Source of the DNA: Candidatus Bathyarchaeota archaeon
Lineage (GTDB): Archaea; Thermoproteota; Bathyarchaeia; Bathyarchaeales; Bathycorpusculaceae
DNA: 53,889 nt
NCBI GenBank assembly: GCA_937873375.1
Contig: CALMWK010000163.1
Location: 1-53,889, forward strand
Reading direction: 5' to 3'
Part shown: positions 20,201 to 28,905 of the stretch, piece after piece
Layout of the letters: each line of letters begins with the position of its first letter
Numbering within the stretch: position 1 is the first letter of the stretch
Made by a program: the position numbers and the translations under genes
Notes under the pieces: model-generated
The model's database searches: none
Told to the model about the DNA's origin: nothing
What the model saw: the letters and a program-made list of their open reading frames with translations, nothing else

Positions 20201-20256
20201 CCACCAGAATTATCAGAAACCTTCAAATTAGTCATGGGTAATGCCCTCCCCTCCAC
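17248..20256 (-). CDS. REC-multiPAS sensor histidine kinase
   Basis: N-terminal receiver VLHVDDDFSFLEI..VVSDYEMPGKNG..FTGKGREEVAIKALNLGADGY; several PAS repeats (..DITERK); H-box GGLTRHDVRNKL; ATPase DDGVGITEENK..GFGLFLIRK. Confidence 0.93.
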   Translation of the reverse strand: MEGRALPMTNLKVSDNSGGIRVLHVDDDFSFLEISKEILEGEGPFEVETVTSVDVAFQKLADGGFDVVVSDYEMPGKNGLDFLGELKEKNVDVPFILFTGKGREEVAIKALNLGADGYHNKQGSTETVYGELAHGIRLATERAKTKSALEESERRYRTLMEQAAEAIFVHDANGQIVDVNQKACESLGYTKEELLSMNIPDISPVADKDVARGDIWAKVLAGGSVSFESTQKRKDKNVFPIEVTLSSIIFDEETLVIALARDITERKKTEVLKESEEQLRHVFNSLPDLVFFKDKTLKYVAANRALEQFLGLKPGEAIGKSDFELLPKEAAQVCNEADMKALQSGFVSADETVGDRVYSTVRQKVTDGAGNTIGVVGSIRDITERAKASENLRNLKAFDERIINSLGDALLVIDPDDYKIITVNEAALKQMKLKKEDAVGKTCYEMTHHRSAPCQPPNDICPIREVLETDKPVTVEHIHLDENNNQRIVEVSARPVKNPEGKTVIIHVARDITERKQMETQIQQAERRYHALFDQTPLGVLIIDPQTGVPVEFNEEAHKQLGYSREEFAKRSIYDYKADETPLETRDRIDKILRVGKAEWETKHRTKNGDVRDVVIISQAIALSGKTFLYSIYRDVTEAKRVEAALMESETKYRMLVELAHEGVWALDNSYKTVFVNPRMAEMLGYTEGEMIGQDLGAFMDTQYKEFATSNLEGCKLGTQSQCEFVFTRQDGTRIYASVAASPIKDDEGNSVGTLALVADISERKKAEEKLEENSERIAIMNEKLRVVGGLTRHDVRNKLTAATGYAYLLKKKHADQADIIDGLGKIEQAVKDSVKIFEFAKMYEQLGAEDLTYVNVEKAANEAASLFSGLTIKVVNDCHGLTVLADSFLRQLFFNFIDNTRKYGKKTTTIRVYFEDEGQDSLRLVYEDDGVGITEENKSNLFKEGFSTGGSTGFGLFLIRKMTEVYGWQIQETGKPGEGAKFVMTIPKANKNGQINYQIQS

Positions 20257-20640
20257 ACATCTACAATCTCTTGTGTAATGTCTATTAAATCATTTGTGTA
20301 TCTGCAATACAGGGAGCAGATTGCCCTAAACTCGAAAAATATAGGGGTCACTGAAATCCAAAAAAATAGAAAATTGTTGATAAAAGGGAAAAAGCGAATC
20401 ACAGCGCGACGCAAAGAAACTATTTTTTGCCTTTGGCGGCGTGTTTTGCTGGGAGTGAAACCTGTTTTTTCTCTTTTCGTTTCTGGTCTTTTTCGCGCTG
20501 CAGTTGCTTGTGATGTTCTAGACCTTCGGCTTTCTTTGCTTTTCTAGACAATATTCATCATCCTTAGATGGCAATAGAAAGCAGGGATACTCAAAAACTT
20601 TCCCTCTTAGCTGAACCCATAATGTTGTCGTTATCTTTAA

Positions 20641-20835
20641 TACCCCAACAGTTTATGCCTATACTGGGAGGGAACAGAAACGCCGACCGCCAAAATATGC
20701 TGCCCAAAATGTGGTTCTCCAGCGGTAGAAAAAAACAAAAACCAAGAGTTCCACTGCAGCGCTTGTGGAAAAATTTTCTATTTTGTTACCCCAAAATGCG
20801 GCTCTGACCCCAGCTCTGAAAAATACAAACTCTAA
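20641..20835 (+). pseudogene. zinc-ribbon coding fragment without start codon
   Basis: Open frame between stops encodes ETPTAKICCPKCGSPAVEKNKNQEFHCSACGKIFYFVTPKCGSDPSSEKYKL*; no ATG/GTG/TTG in frame upstream. Confidence 0.4.
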
Positions 20836-20891
20836 CAATAATATTCAACTATCCCGTACCAACTCAATTTTCAGAAAATAAGTTTTTGTGG

Positions 20892-20966
20892 TGGGCCGGA
20901 CCGGATTCGGACCGGCGACCTTCTGCACGTCAAGCAGATGTCCTAACCAGGCTAGACGACCGGCCC
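20892..20966 (-). tRNA. tRNA-Val(GAC), CCA encoded (20889-20891)
   Basis: Reverse complement GGGCCGG...TCTGC-TTGACGT-GCAGA...GCCGG-TCCGAAT-CCGGT-CCGGCCC-A-CCA. Confidence 0.95.
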
Positions 20967-21311
20967 ACGATTATGCTTATGCTACAAGGTTTCCGTGTTC
21001 GGAATATTTATGGGTTTTGCGCACATCTAAACAGAAAAACCGCGATTGTGCAAGTTGCAGTGAAACAGGGGTTCACTTAGAAATTTACTCTATAAATAGA
21101 GGGGGGTATGGTTTGTGAGAGCAGCAGAGCTTTTAGCGGTTTTAGGCATCTTGAAGCACAGAATCTGCTTGTTGCTGGTTGCACAACCAAGGCACAACCA
21201 AACAGCGCCCAAACCAAACCCCTTCACCAAAACAGCGCAAACAGCTCAACGCCTAAGAAGTAGATGTGTATAGCAACCAAACAACAACTACAACTAAACA
21301 ACTTTTGAAGA

Positions 21312-21630
21312 GACGGTGGGTCACAGAGGTTCGACGCCTAGACTCCGCCAAGCACCTCGAGCCCTACACTCATACCCGAACCCCTTTGTGCGCTGAACGC
21401 CCAAACTTAGGTTGCTCTCTCCCGAGCCTAGCCAGATTCGCCTGATGAACCCCAAAGACGGTTGCCCTACGGAAACCGCTCAGAGACCGCCAGCCTCAAA
21501 GGACGGATAGTCACTGTTTCGGAAATGAGGGTCTTGACGGCCTTTTGCGCCTCAGCCTCAGCTGTTAGCCCGTCATGTAGAGGGTTTACGGTGCAAGGGA
21601 CCCCTACCCCCCCGCCTAAGACCCACCGCC
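21312..21630 (-). ncRNA. Signal recognition particle (7S) RNA
   Basis: Minus strand contains GGCGAATCTGGCTAGGCTCGGGAGAGAGCAACCTAAG (21407-21441 region), aligning with the SRP helix 8 consensus GGTGAACC..CAGGTCCGGAAGGAAGCAGCCCTAAG; ends pair as a helix (GGCGGTGGGTC / GACCCACCGTC); length about 319 nt. Confidence 0.88.
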
Positions 21631-21652
21631 AAACATACAAACCATACGCTGC

Positions 21653-21660
21653 ACTTTAAA
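21653..21660 (-). promoter_or_regulatory. TATA box for SRP RNA
   Basis: Minus-strand TTTTAAAG centred about 26 nt upstream of the inferred RNA 5' end at 21630. Confidence 0.6.
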
Positions 21661-21696
21661 ACTTTACCCTGAACCTTTCTTGAAAAATCTTTCGTG

Positions 21697-22368
21697 CTAC
21701 GCAACACGCAGCGTGCCTTTCTTCCCAACACGCATCTGGCGTTCATGCCTATACTCGGAAACCATACCGTTCTCAATTTCAACCATGTCGCCCACCGTCA
21801 CCGCGCTTATCTGGTCGTTCCAAAGGCACAACTTAATTTGCCCTGTCTCGTCAGAAACCATGGCGTTGGCTACACTTGCGCAGTTCCCAAACCGTGTAAC
21901 CACAACCGTGGGCTTGGATACTTCAAGAATTTTGGCTTTCAGACACACCTTTTTCATTCCGATATGTAAGTCTTTAATCTGCAACAATTGGGTCTCGTCC
22001 TTTTTCTCTGGACGCTTATCAAATAGGTATGCACTCTTAAGTGCTGCTTGAAGGGGGTTGCGTTTTTCCGACAGAAATTCCTCAGGAATGCGGAACTGGG
22101 CAACAACCTTTGAGTCCTGCGTTATCAACATAGTCAACGTGTTTTCCTGTTTGCCCCTCAATTCTATGGAAAGACTGCCGCATTCGGATTTTTTGTTTTT
22201 CCAAGCTAAAATTAGTGCATCAAAGAATTTTTCCACATCTACGTCATATTTAGTGGCAAGAAACGCCAAGTACTCGCTTGGATAAATTTTACTCCGCATT
22301 ATTTCCCTACTTTCCACGTAATTGTCCCGTTTTAGGTAACCCTGCTTTTTTCGCCAAGAACACTTCAA
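21697..22368 (-). CDS. OB-fold single-stranded nucleic acid-binding (RPA-like) protein
   Basis: KAKILEVSKPTVVVTRFGNCASVANAMVSDETGQIKLCLWNDQISAVTVGDMVEIENGMV is RPA-type OB-fold-like; true start may be an internal Met. Confidence 0.78.
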   Translation of the reverse strand: MKCSWRKKQGYLKRDNYVESREIMRSKIYPSEYLAFLATKYDVDVEKFFDALILAWKNKKSECGSLSIELRGKQENTLTMLITQDSKVVAQFRIPEEFLSEKRNPLQAALKSAYLFDKRPEKKDETQLLQIKDLHIGMKKVCLKAKILEVSKPTVVVTRFGNCASVANAMVSDETGQIKLCLWNDQISAVTVGDMVEIENGMVSEYRHERQMRVGKKGTLRVA

Positions 22369-22476
22369 ACAGTTGCTAAAGGCAATTTAGGAAGGATTAC
22401 TCGCTATGGAGATGTAAATGCACGTTATTATGGTTAATGGCGAAAAACCCGTTAAATAGAAAGGTGGAAAACGAGC

Positions 22477-23286
22477 TTATGGCAAAGCAGCCTTTTTCAG
22501 TTTCAGCGCGGTTTCCTCAAGCTCCAAAAGCATCTGGTTGCGGTTTTCTCGGTTTCTGTTTATGATGTTGACGAAGGCGCTGCCCACAATTACGGCGTCT
22601 GCTCCCGCTTCAACTACGCTTTTGACGTGTTCAGGTTTTGAAATTCCAAAGCCCACAGCCAACGGCACTCGTCCAGTTGTGAAAGGCAGAACCCTTTTGA
22701 TTAGCTGCAGAGTTGCGTTTTCAACGCTGGCTTTTGTGCCTGTAACCCCGAAGTGTGAAACCAGATACAGAAAACCTGAAGTGTAAGTCACTATGTTGCT
22801 GAGACGCTCATTTGACGTTGACGGCGCCGCAAGGAAAATCGTGTCCACTTTACATGCGTCTGCGGCTTTCTTGTAATCGTTAGCTTCTTCGACTGGCAGG
22901 TCAGGAACTATGACGCCGTCAACCAAGCAGTCTTTAGCTAAGCGGAAGAAGCTGTCAAGCCCCATCCGAAACACAGGATTATAGTAAGTCATTATGACAA
23001 TGGGCACTTCATGTTTTGCTCGGATTTGCTTGGCTATCTCCAGCACTTTTTTGGGTTTTGTTCCCGCTTTCAAAGCACGTATACTTGCCTCTTGGATGGT
23101 TGGTCCGTCAGCTATGGGGTCAGAGAAGGGCAACCCAAGCTCAAGGATGTCGACGCCGCCTTTGATTAGGGCTTCAGCAATTTGTGGCGTATACTTCGGG
23201 TCAGGGTCACCTGCGGTAACGTAGCCTATGAGTGCGGCTTCTTTGCGTTTTTTGAGTTTCTGGAAAGTTTCATTTATCGCGGTCAT
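22477..23286 (-). CDS. trpA: tryptophan synthase alpha subunit
   Basis: [47 protein letters not shown]. Confidence 0.97.
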   Translation of the reverse strand: MTAINETFQKLKKRKEAALIGYVTAGDPDPKYTPQIAEALIKGGVDILELGLPFSDPIADGPTIQEASIRALKAGTKPKKVLEIAKQIRAKHEVPIVIMTYYNPVFRMGLDSFFRLAKDCLVDGVIVPDLPVEEANDYKKAADACKVDTIFLAAPSTSNERLSNIVTYTSGFLYLVSHFGVTGTKASVENATLQLIKRVLPFTTGRVPLAVGFGISKPEHVKSVVEAGADAVIVGSAFVNIINRNRENRNQMLLELEETALKLKKAALP

Positions 23287-24515
23287 ATTTTCACTCCCAA
23301 GTAATCCGCTATAGTTTCCACGTCTTTGTCTCCGCGCCCCGACAAATTCACTACGATGAATTCGTCCTTTTTCATTTTCTTCGCCAACTTCATAGCGTAA
23401 GCAACGGCGTGGGATGACTCCAAAGCTGGAAGAATACCCTCCTCCTTGGACAATGCCAGAAATGCGTCTGCGGCTTCCTTGTCTGTGGCGGAAACATATT
23501 CTGCTCGTTTCAGAGATTTCAGGAACGAGTGCTCAGGACCAACGCCTGGGTAATCTAAGCCTGCCGATATGCTGTGCGTGTTCTGGATTTGTCCTTCGTT
23601 GTCTTGGAGGACGTAGGTTAACATGCCGTGGAAAACACCCTCAACGCCCGCGCCCAGCGAGGCAGCGTGTTTACCTGTGGTTATGCCTTTTCCTGCAGCT
23701 TCAACACCGTACATCTTCACGTCGGCGTCGTTTTCGAAGGGGTAAAATGTGCCCATAGCGTTGCTTCCGCCGCCCACACAAGCAACCAGCGCATCTGGCA
23801 GTCGACCTTCTTTCTGTTTGAATTGCTCTTTGAGTTCTTTGCCGATTATGCTTTGGAAGTCGCGCACTATCATGGGGTACGGGTGGGGACCCACAACTGA
23901 CCCGATGAGGTAGTATGTAGTTTCGATGTTGGTTACCCAGTCCCTGAAAGCCTCGTTAATGGCGTCCTTCAAAGTTTTACTGCCCGTTTCCACAGGGTGA
24001 ACCTGTGCGTTTAGAAGCTTCATTCGGAATACATTGAGTTTTTGGCGTTCGGTGTCTTCGACGCCCATGTAAACTTCAGCCTTCAAACCTAAAGCTGCAC
24101 ATGCCATGGCGGTTGCGACGCCGTGCTGTCCTGCGCCTGTTTCCGCGATGACCCGCTTTTTGCCCATACGTTTTGCCAACAAGGCTTGTCCGATGGTGTT
24201 ATTGATTTTGTGGGCGCCGCCGTGGGCTAAGTCTTCGCGTTTTAGGTAGATTTTGGCTCCGCCCGCCTTTCGGGTCAGGTTCTCAGCGAAGTAAAGCGGT
24301 GTGGGTCTTCCGACGTATTCGCTCAGGTAATACGCCAGTTCCTCCTTGAAGCGCTTGTCGTTTTTTGCTTTTTCGTAAGCCGCTTCCAACTCAGTTACGG
24401 CTTCCATGAGCACTTCGGGCACGAAACGCCCGCCGTACTTGCCGAATTTCCCGTCCACTGGATACGTGTCTATTTTTTTCATATTTTTTCCTCGTTTAGG
24501 TTTAGCATTATTCAT
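23283..24515 (-). CDS. trpB: tryptophan synthase beta subunit
   Basis: [51 protein letters not shown] overlap with trpC. Confidence 0.97.
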   Translation of the reverse strand: MNNAKPKRGKNMKKIDTYPVDGKFGKYGGRFVPEVLMEAVTELEAAYEKAKNDKRFKEELAYYLSEYVGRPTPLYFAENLTRKAGGAKIYLKREDLAHGGAHKINNTIGQALLAKRMGKKRVIAETGAGQHGVATAMACAALGLKAEVYMGVEDTERQKLNVFRMKLLNAQVHPVETGSKTLKDAINEAFRDWVTNIETTYYLIGSVVGPHPYPMIVRDFQSIIGKELKEQFKQKEGRLPDALVACVGGGSNAMGTFYPFENDADVKMYGVEAAGKGITTGKHAASLGAGVEGVFHGMLTYVLQDNEGQIQNTHSISAGLDYPGVGPEHSFLKSLKRAEYVSATDKEAADAFLALSKEEGILPALESSHAVAYAMKLAKKMKKDEFIVVNLSGRGDKDVETIADYLGVKI

Positions 24516-25294
24516 CTTGCCTGTACGAACTCCTTCACTTTCGCTTCCACATCATCCACCAGCATGATTGCTGACCCGACAAGAAACGCCTTCGCACCGC
24601 ATCTACGCAGAAAACGAATATCCGTAGCGGAGTTTATGCCGCTTTCGCTCACCACAACTTTCCCGTTGGCGACGTTTTTCTCCAAGATGCCTTTGGTCAC
24701 GTTCAAGTCAACCTTCAAAGTTCCAAGGTCGCGGTTGTTTATCCCTATCAAGTCAGCGTTGCTGTGTACTGCACGTTGAAACTCGTCCGCGTTATGCGTT
24801 TCCAAAAGCACCTCAATGCCTCTTGAGTGCGTCTGCTCAATCATCTCGCCTAAGCCGAATTCGCAGTAGCCTCGGTCGAAGAGCGCTTGAATAAGCAGAA
24901 CAGCGTTGGCTCCGATTTGCTGAGCTGCGTCTAACTGCTTGGGGCTTATGATGAAGTCTTTCATGAGAATCGGAAGCTGCACTGACTCGCGGACTTGGGC
25001 GAGGTAACTGAGGGAGCCGTTGAAGTGTTTGGGTTCGGTGAGTACTGATATGCCTGTTGCCCCGCCTTTTGCCATGGCTGCTGCGATTTCTTTTGGCGAA
25101 ACGTGTTTTCTGATGGTGCCTGCTGACGGGGAGGCCACTTTAATCTCAGTTATGACAGCGACCGCTTTGGTTTGGGTTATGGCTTTTTTCAAACTTGCAG
25201 CAAATGCCGCGCTTGTTGGGGTTAGACGCTTGTAGTAACCCGAAAGCACGGTTTCTTTTGCGTTTTGCGCCAACGTATCAAGGAAGTCAGGCAT
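24512..25294 (-). CDS. trpC: indole-3-glycerol phosphate synthase
   Basis: [16 protein letters not shown]...[27 protein letters not shown]...[15 protein letters not shown]; start set at MPDFLDTLA. Confidence 0.95.
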   Translation of the reverse strand: MPDFLDTLAQNAKETVLSGYYKRLTPTSAAFAASLKKAITQTKAVAVITEIKVASPSAGTIRKHVSPKEIAAAMAKGGATGISVLTEPKHFNGSLSYLAQVRESVQLPILMKDFIISPKQLDAAQQIGANAVLLIQALFDRGYCEFGLGEMIEQTHSRGIEVLLETHNADEFQRAVHSNADLIGINNRDLGTLKVDLNVTKGILEKNVANGKVVVSESGINSATDIRFLRRCGAKAFLVGSAIMLVDDVEAKVKEFVQAR

Positions 25295-26360
25295 ATTTCT
25301 TCTCCAACTCCTCAAGCCTTGACAAGTCGCCACCCGATGTCTTGACTAACAGTTTAAGTTTCTTGTAGGCAGTACCACTGTGGATAGATTTTCGGGCTGC
25401 TTCCATACCGCCACTGAAGTCCTCAGCTTTCTTTCCCAGAAGTATTCCTGCAGCGCTGTTAACAAGAACTACGTCCATTTTCGGGTCGCTTTGTAGGCAG
25501 TGTCCGCTTAGAATTTTAAAAATTATCTCGGCGTTTTCCTCAGAAGTTGCTCCTTGCAAATCTTCCAAGGTTGCTTGGTGTACGCCGAAGTCTTCAGGAC
25601 CAGCTTCCACCGTTTTGACAGCTCCGTTTTTCAAGTGTGAGATAACGGTTTTGCCGAAAGTTGAGATTTCGTCTAAGCCCCCTAATCCGTGGACAATCAT
25701 GGCCTCTTCGCAGCCCAGATTCTTCAAAACATAAGCCAAAAGCTCAGTTAGCTTCGGGTCGTAAACGCCTAACAGTTGTGCATTGGCGTTTGCTGGATTA
25801 GTAAGCGGACCAAGAAGATTGAATGCAGTTCGGATGCCTATTTCTTTCCTCGGAGCTACAGCATACTTCATAGCTGGGTGGAACACTGGCGCAAACATGA
25901 AACCTATGCCTACTTGCTCAATAGCCGTTGTTACGGCGGGGGTTTCCATTTTAAGGTTGACTCCAAGACGTTCAAGCACATCGGCGCTTCCACTTTTGCT
26001 GGTGACCGAGCGGTTCCCATGCTTAGCTATAGCTACGTCTGCTCCTGCAACCACAAAAGCCGCTGCTGTGCTGATGTTGAACGTTTTTATCCTGTCGCCG
26101 CCTGTTCCGCAGGTGTCAATTAAGCGACCGTTAACTTTAGGATGGATTCGGCAACAGTTTTCCCGCATAACCTTCGCAAAAGCGGTAAGTTCCTCAACTG
26201 TTTCGCCCTTCAGCCTCAAAGCGGTCAGGAAGGCGGCTATTTGGGCATTTGTTGCGTTTCCAGTCATGATTTCTTTCATGGCGGCTTCGGATTCTTCGCT
26301 GGACAGGTTGATGCCGTCAACGAGTTTGGCTATGTTTTCTCTTATCATGGACATCTGCAT
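25287..26360 (-). CDS. trpD: anthranilate phosphoribosyltransferase
   Basis: LIDTCGTGGDRIKTFNISTAAAFVVAGADVAIAKHGNRSVTSKSGSADVLE. Confidence 0.96.
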   Translation of the reverse strand: MQMSMIRENIAKLVDGINLSSEESEAAMKEIMTGNATNAQIAAFLTALRLKGETVEELTAFAKVMRENCCRIHPKVNGRLIDTCGTGGDRIKTFNISTAAAFVVAGADVAIAKHGNRSVTSKSGSADVLERLGVNLKMETPAVTTAIEQVGIGFMFAPVFHPAMKYAVAPRKEIGIRTAFNLLGPLTNPANANAQLLGVYDPKLTELLAYVLKNLGCEEAMIVHGLGGLDEISTFGKTVISHLKNGAVKTVEAGPEDFGVHQATLEDLQGATSEENAEIIFKILSGHCLQSDPKMDVVLVNSAAGILLGKKAEDFSGGMEAARKSIHSGTAYKKLKLLVKTSGGDLSRLEELEKKYA

Positions 26361-26932
26361 TCCAAGAAGTTTTTTATGATTAGTTTGCCGTCCTCGCACA
26401 GTATGGATTCAGGATGAAACTGAATTCCCTCAATTGGGTATTGCTTGTGGCGGACACCCATGACTTCGCCGTCGTCAACTGCCACTGCGGTTACTTCAAG
26501 GCATGCGGGGATGGTGTCTTTTTCTCCTGCAAGGGAATGGTAACGGGTTGCGGTGAAGGGATTCTGCACCTCCGCAAAGAGGCATTTGCCGTCGTGTTTT
26601 ATCTGGCTGGTTTTGCCATGCATCAGCCGCTTCGCCGAGACCACTTTGCCCCCGTAAGTGCTGATTATTCCCTGATGCCCAAGACAAACGCCCAACGTTG
26701 GAACTTTGGGGCTTACCTGTTGCAGAATCGCCTTGCAGACGCCGAAGTATTTTTCGTCTTCAGGGTTGCCTGGACCTGGAGAGAGCACTATGCGGTCGGG
26801 TTTGAGTTTTTGGACTTGCTGGAGGGTGACTTGGTCGTTTCTGTAGACGATGGTTTCTGGTCCGAACTCTCCAATGTACTGGACGAGGTTGTAGACGAAG
26901 GAGTCGTAGTTGTCTATGACTAGGACTTTCAT
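26345..26932 (-). CDS. trpG: anthranilate synthase glutamine amidotransferase component
   Basis: [23 protein letters not shown]...LSPGPGNP...LGVCLGHQGI..GIQFHPESIL. Confidence 0.96.
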   Translation of the reverse strand: MKVLVIDNYDSFVYNLVQYIGEFGPETIVYRNDQVTLQQVQKLKPDRIVLSPGPGNPEDEKYFGVCKAILQQVSPKVPTLGVCLGHQGIISTYGGKVVSAKRLMHGKTSQIKHDGKCLFAEVQNPFTATRYHSLAGEKDTIPACLEVTAVAVDDGEVMGVRHKQYPIEGIQFHPESILCEDGKLIIKNFLECRCP

Positions 26933-28317
26933 TTTTTGTTGTCTCCTGTTTCTTGCAGTGCTTTCATGAGGGCGCTTGCTTTGTGCTCGGTTTCGAACCA
27001 TTCACGTTCAGGAACCGAATCGGCTACGATTCCTGCGCCTGCTTGGATGTAGGCTTTGCTGTTTTCCGAGAAGAGAGTGCGTATGGTTATGGCGAAATCA
27101 GAGTTGCCATTGTAAGAGAAATACCCAACAGCGCCTCCGTATGGACCACGGCGCGTAGGTTCAAGCGCCTCAATTATCTCCATAGCTCGAATCTTGGGTG
27201 CTCCTGAAACCGTCCCCGCGGGAAAAACAGCTCTTAACGCGTCGTAGCTTTCTTGGTCATCTCTAAGGTCGCCAACTACGCGGGATACGATGTGTTGAAC
27301 ATGGCTGTAACGGTGGACCTGCATGAACTCGGGGACACGAACACTTCCATATTTGGCTATTCTGCCCACATCGTTTCTTGCCAAATCCACAAGCATCACA
27401 TGTTCCGCGCGCTCCTTAGGGTCGGCAAGCAGTTCTTTGGCTAAGCGCCTGTTCTCGATGTGGTTTGAGGTGCAGGGTCTTGTTCCCGCGATTGGGAAGG
27501 TTTCTACAGTGCGGTTTTCAGTTCTAGCGAGCATCTCGGGGCTGGCGCCGACGATTTGCCTGTTACCTGCTTTGAAGAAGTACATGTAGGGCGACGGGTT
27601 AATTGCTCGTAGTGCGCGGTAGAATTCTGTGAGGTCGCCTTGGAAGTTGAAGTCATAACGTTTAGACAGCACCACTTGGAAGATATCGCCTTGGGTCACG
27701 TAGTCTTTGGCTTTCTCAACTGCTGTCTCGTACCGCTTTTTGGTGGTGTTCACTTTTGGCTGGTTGAACGTAAAAGTTTCCGAGTTGGCTGTTTTTTTGG
27801 TGAGTTGGGTTATTTCTGGGAGGCGATTTTCATTGTAGTAATAGTAGTATGCGCGTTTTTGTTTGTGGTCAAACACTATGCCGTCGTCGAAGACGCCCAT
27901 TTCGATGTCTGGGAAGCCCAAATCGTCTTTTGTGGTTTGGGGGAGTTTTTCCCAGTAGCGAACTGCGTCGTAGGAGATGTAGCCGACGGCGCCGCCTGCG
28001 AAACGGAACTCTTTGTTGGCGGTTGCCCTGTCTTTGATAAGTTGCTTGATTGCGTGGAGGGGGTCGGTGGTGGTTTCTTTGGTTTCTTCGCCTGTTCGCT
28101 CGTTGCGAGTTAGGGCAATTCCATTTTTAACCTGAATTGTAAGTTGTGGGTCGAAACCTATGAAGGAGTATTGCGCCAGCTTTTTTGGTCCTTCGATGGA
28201 CTCTAGAAGGTAAGCTGTCGGGTACTGTTTGTAGAGTTTGGAGAAGATTTCAAGGGGAGAGTTTTCAAAATTGATTTTTTTGAAGCTCAGGGGGTTAACT
28301 AGTTTAGTGGTTGACAT
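26929..28317 (-). CDS. trpE: anthranilate synthase component I
   Basis: [63 protein letters not shown]. Confidence 0.96.
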   Translation of the reverse strand: MSTTKLVNPLSFKKINFENSPLEIFSKLYKQYPTAYLLESIEGPKKLAQYSFIGFDPQLTIQVKNGIALTRNERTGEETKETTTDPLHAIKQLIKDRATANKEFRFAGGAVGYISYDAVRYWEKLPQTTKDDLGFPDIEMGVFDDGIVFDHKQKRAYYYYYNENRLPEITQLTKKTANSETFTFNQPKVNTTKKRYETAVEKAKDYVTQGDIFQVVLSKRYDFNFQGDLTEFYRALRAINPSPYMYFFKAGNRQIVGASPEMLARTENRTVETFPIAGTRPCTSNHIENRRLAKELLADPKERAEHVMLVDLARNDVGRIAKYGSVRVPEFMQVHRYSHVQHIVSRVVGDLRDDQESYDALRAVFPAGTVSGAPKIRAMEIIEALEPTRRGPYGGAVGYFSYNGNSDFAITIRTLFSENSKAYIQAGAGIVADSVPEREWFETEHKASALMKALQETGDNKK

Positions 28318-28414
28318 TGCTGTAGTTGGCGTTTCTGAGCCAAAGGCGATACCCCATTTGTATGTTGCTCCTGTGGTTCAGAAGCATACAGTAATGTTTT
28401 ATTTAAGGCTTTTC

Positions 28415-28430
28415 AGTACAAAAATGTACA
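28415..28430. promoter_or_regulatory. Inverted repeat upstream of trpE (AGTACA-AAAA-TGTACA)
   Basis: GTACA/TGTAC arms separated by AAAA, in the trpE promoter region upstream of an AT-rich TTAAATAAAA element. Confidence 0.45.
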
Positions 28431-28436
28431 TCTAAC

Positions 28437-28757
28437 CTATTTCAGAACACTGCCCAACCAATCAAGGTACGCTGCTGAACCTTTCAAAACGGGCAACGCG
28501 ATAACTTCAGGCACCTCGTAACTGTGCAAAGCATTAACCTTCGCGACCAAAGCCTCAAACAGGTCAACGCGTGACTTCATCAACATAAGATATTCTTCCA
28601 CATGGTCGATTTTTCCCGCCCAATTAAAATGCGAAGCCACAGGACCCACAACATTGACGCAGGCAATCAGTTTTTCTTCAAGTAGTTGCTGGGCTATTTT
28701 TTCTGCTTCCTGCTTGCTGCTCGCGGTAACCATAACCAAGATGTAAGGGTTTTCCAT
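28437..28757 (-). CDS. cutA: CutA-like divalent cation tolerance protein
   Basis: Core MENPYILVMVTASSKQEAEKIAQQLLEEKLIACVNVVGPVASHFNWAGKIDHVEEYLMLMKS..HSYEVPEVIALPV. Confidence 0.93.
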   Translation of the reverse strand: MENPYILVMVTASSKQEAEKIAQQLLEEKLIACVNVVGPVASHFNWAGKIDHVEEYLMLMKSRVDLFEALVAKVNALHSYEVPEVIALPVLKGSAAYLDWLGSVLK

Positions 28758-28905
28758 ATGCATCACCAAAATACTGACTAAAGCTAAAGTGGTTTCTGCT
28801 AAAAAACACTTTGCCGAATTTGGTTCTGCGAAAAGAATCGTCACCTTTATTTCCAAACAGAAACATAAACACTGTACAGTATCCCACTTCAGGAGCGTTT
28901 GACGT

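Noticed and set aside
20886-21118. ORFs 20886-21080 and 20888-21118 (WWAGPDSDRRPSARQADVL / GRTGFGPATFCTSSRCPNQ)
   Set aside because: These are translations through the minus-strand tRNA-Val, a well-known annotation artefact.
21460-21660. ORFs 21462-21659 (+) and 21573-21782 (-)
   Set aside because: They overlap the SRP RNA and its promoter; no protein-family motif.
25783-26379. 198-aa plus-strand ORF
   Set aside because: Antisense to trpD.
26414-28113. Long plus-strand ORFs 26414-26923 and 27640-28113
   Set aside because: Antisense to trpG/trpE, which have unmistakable family motifs; low-complexity translations.
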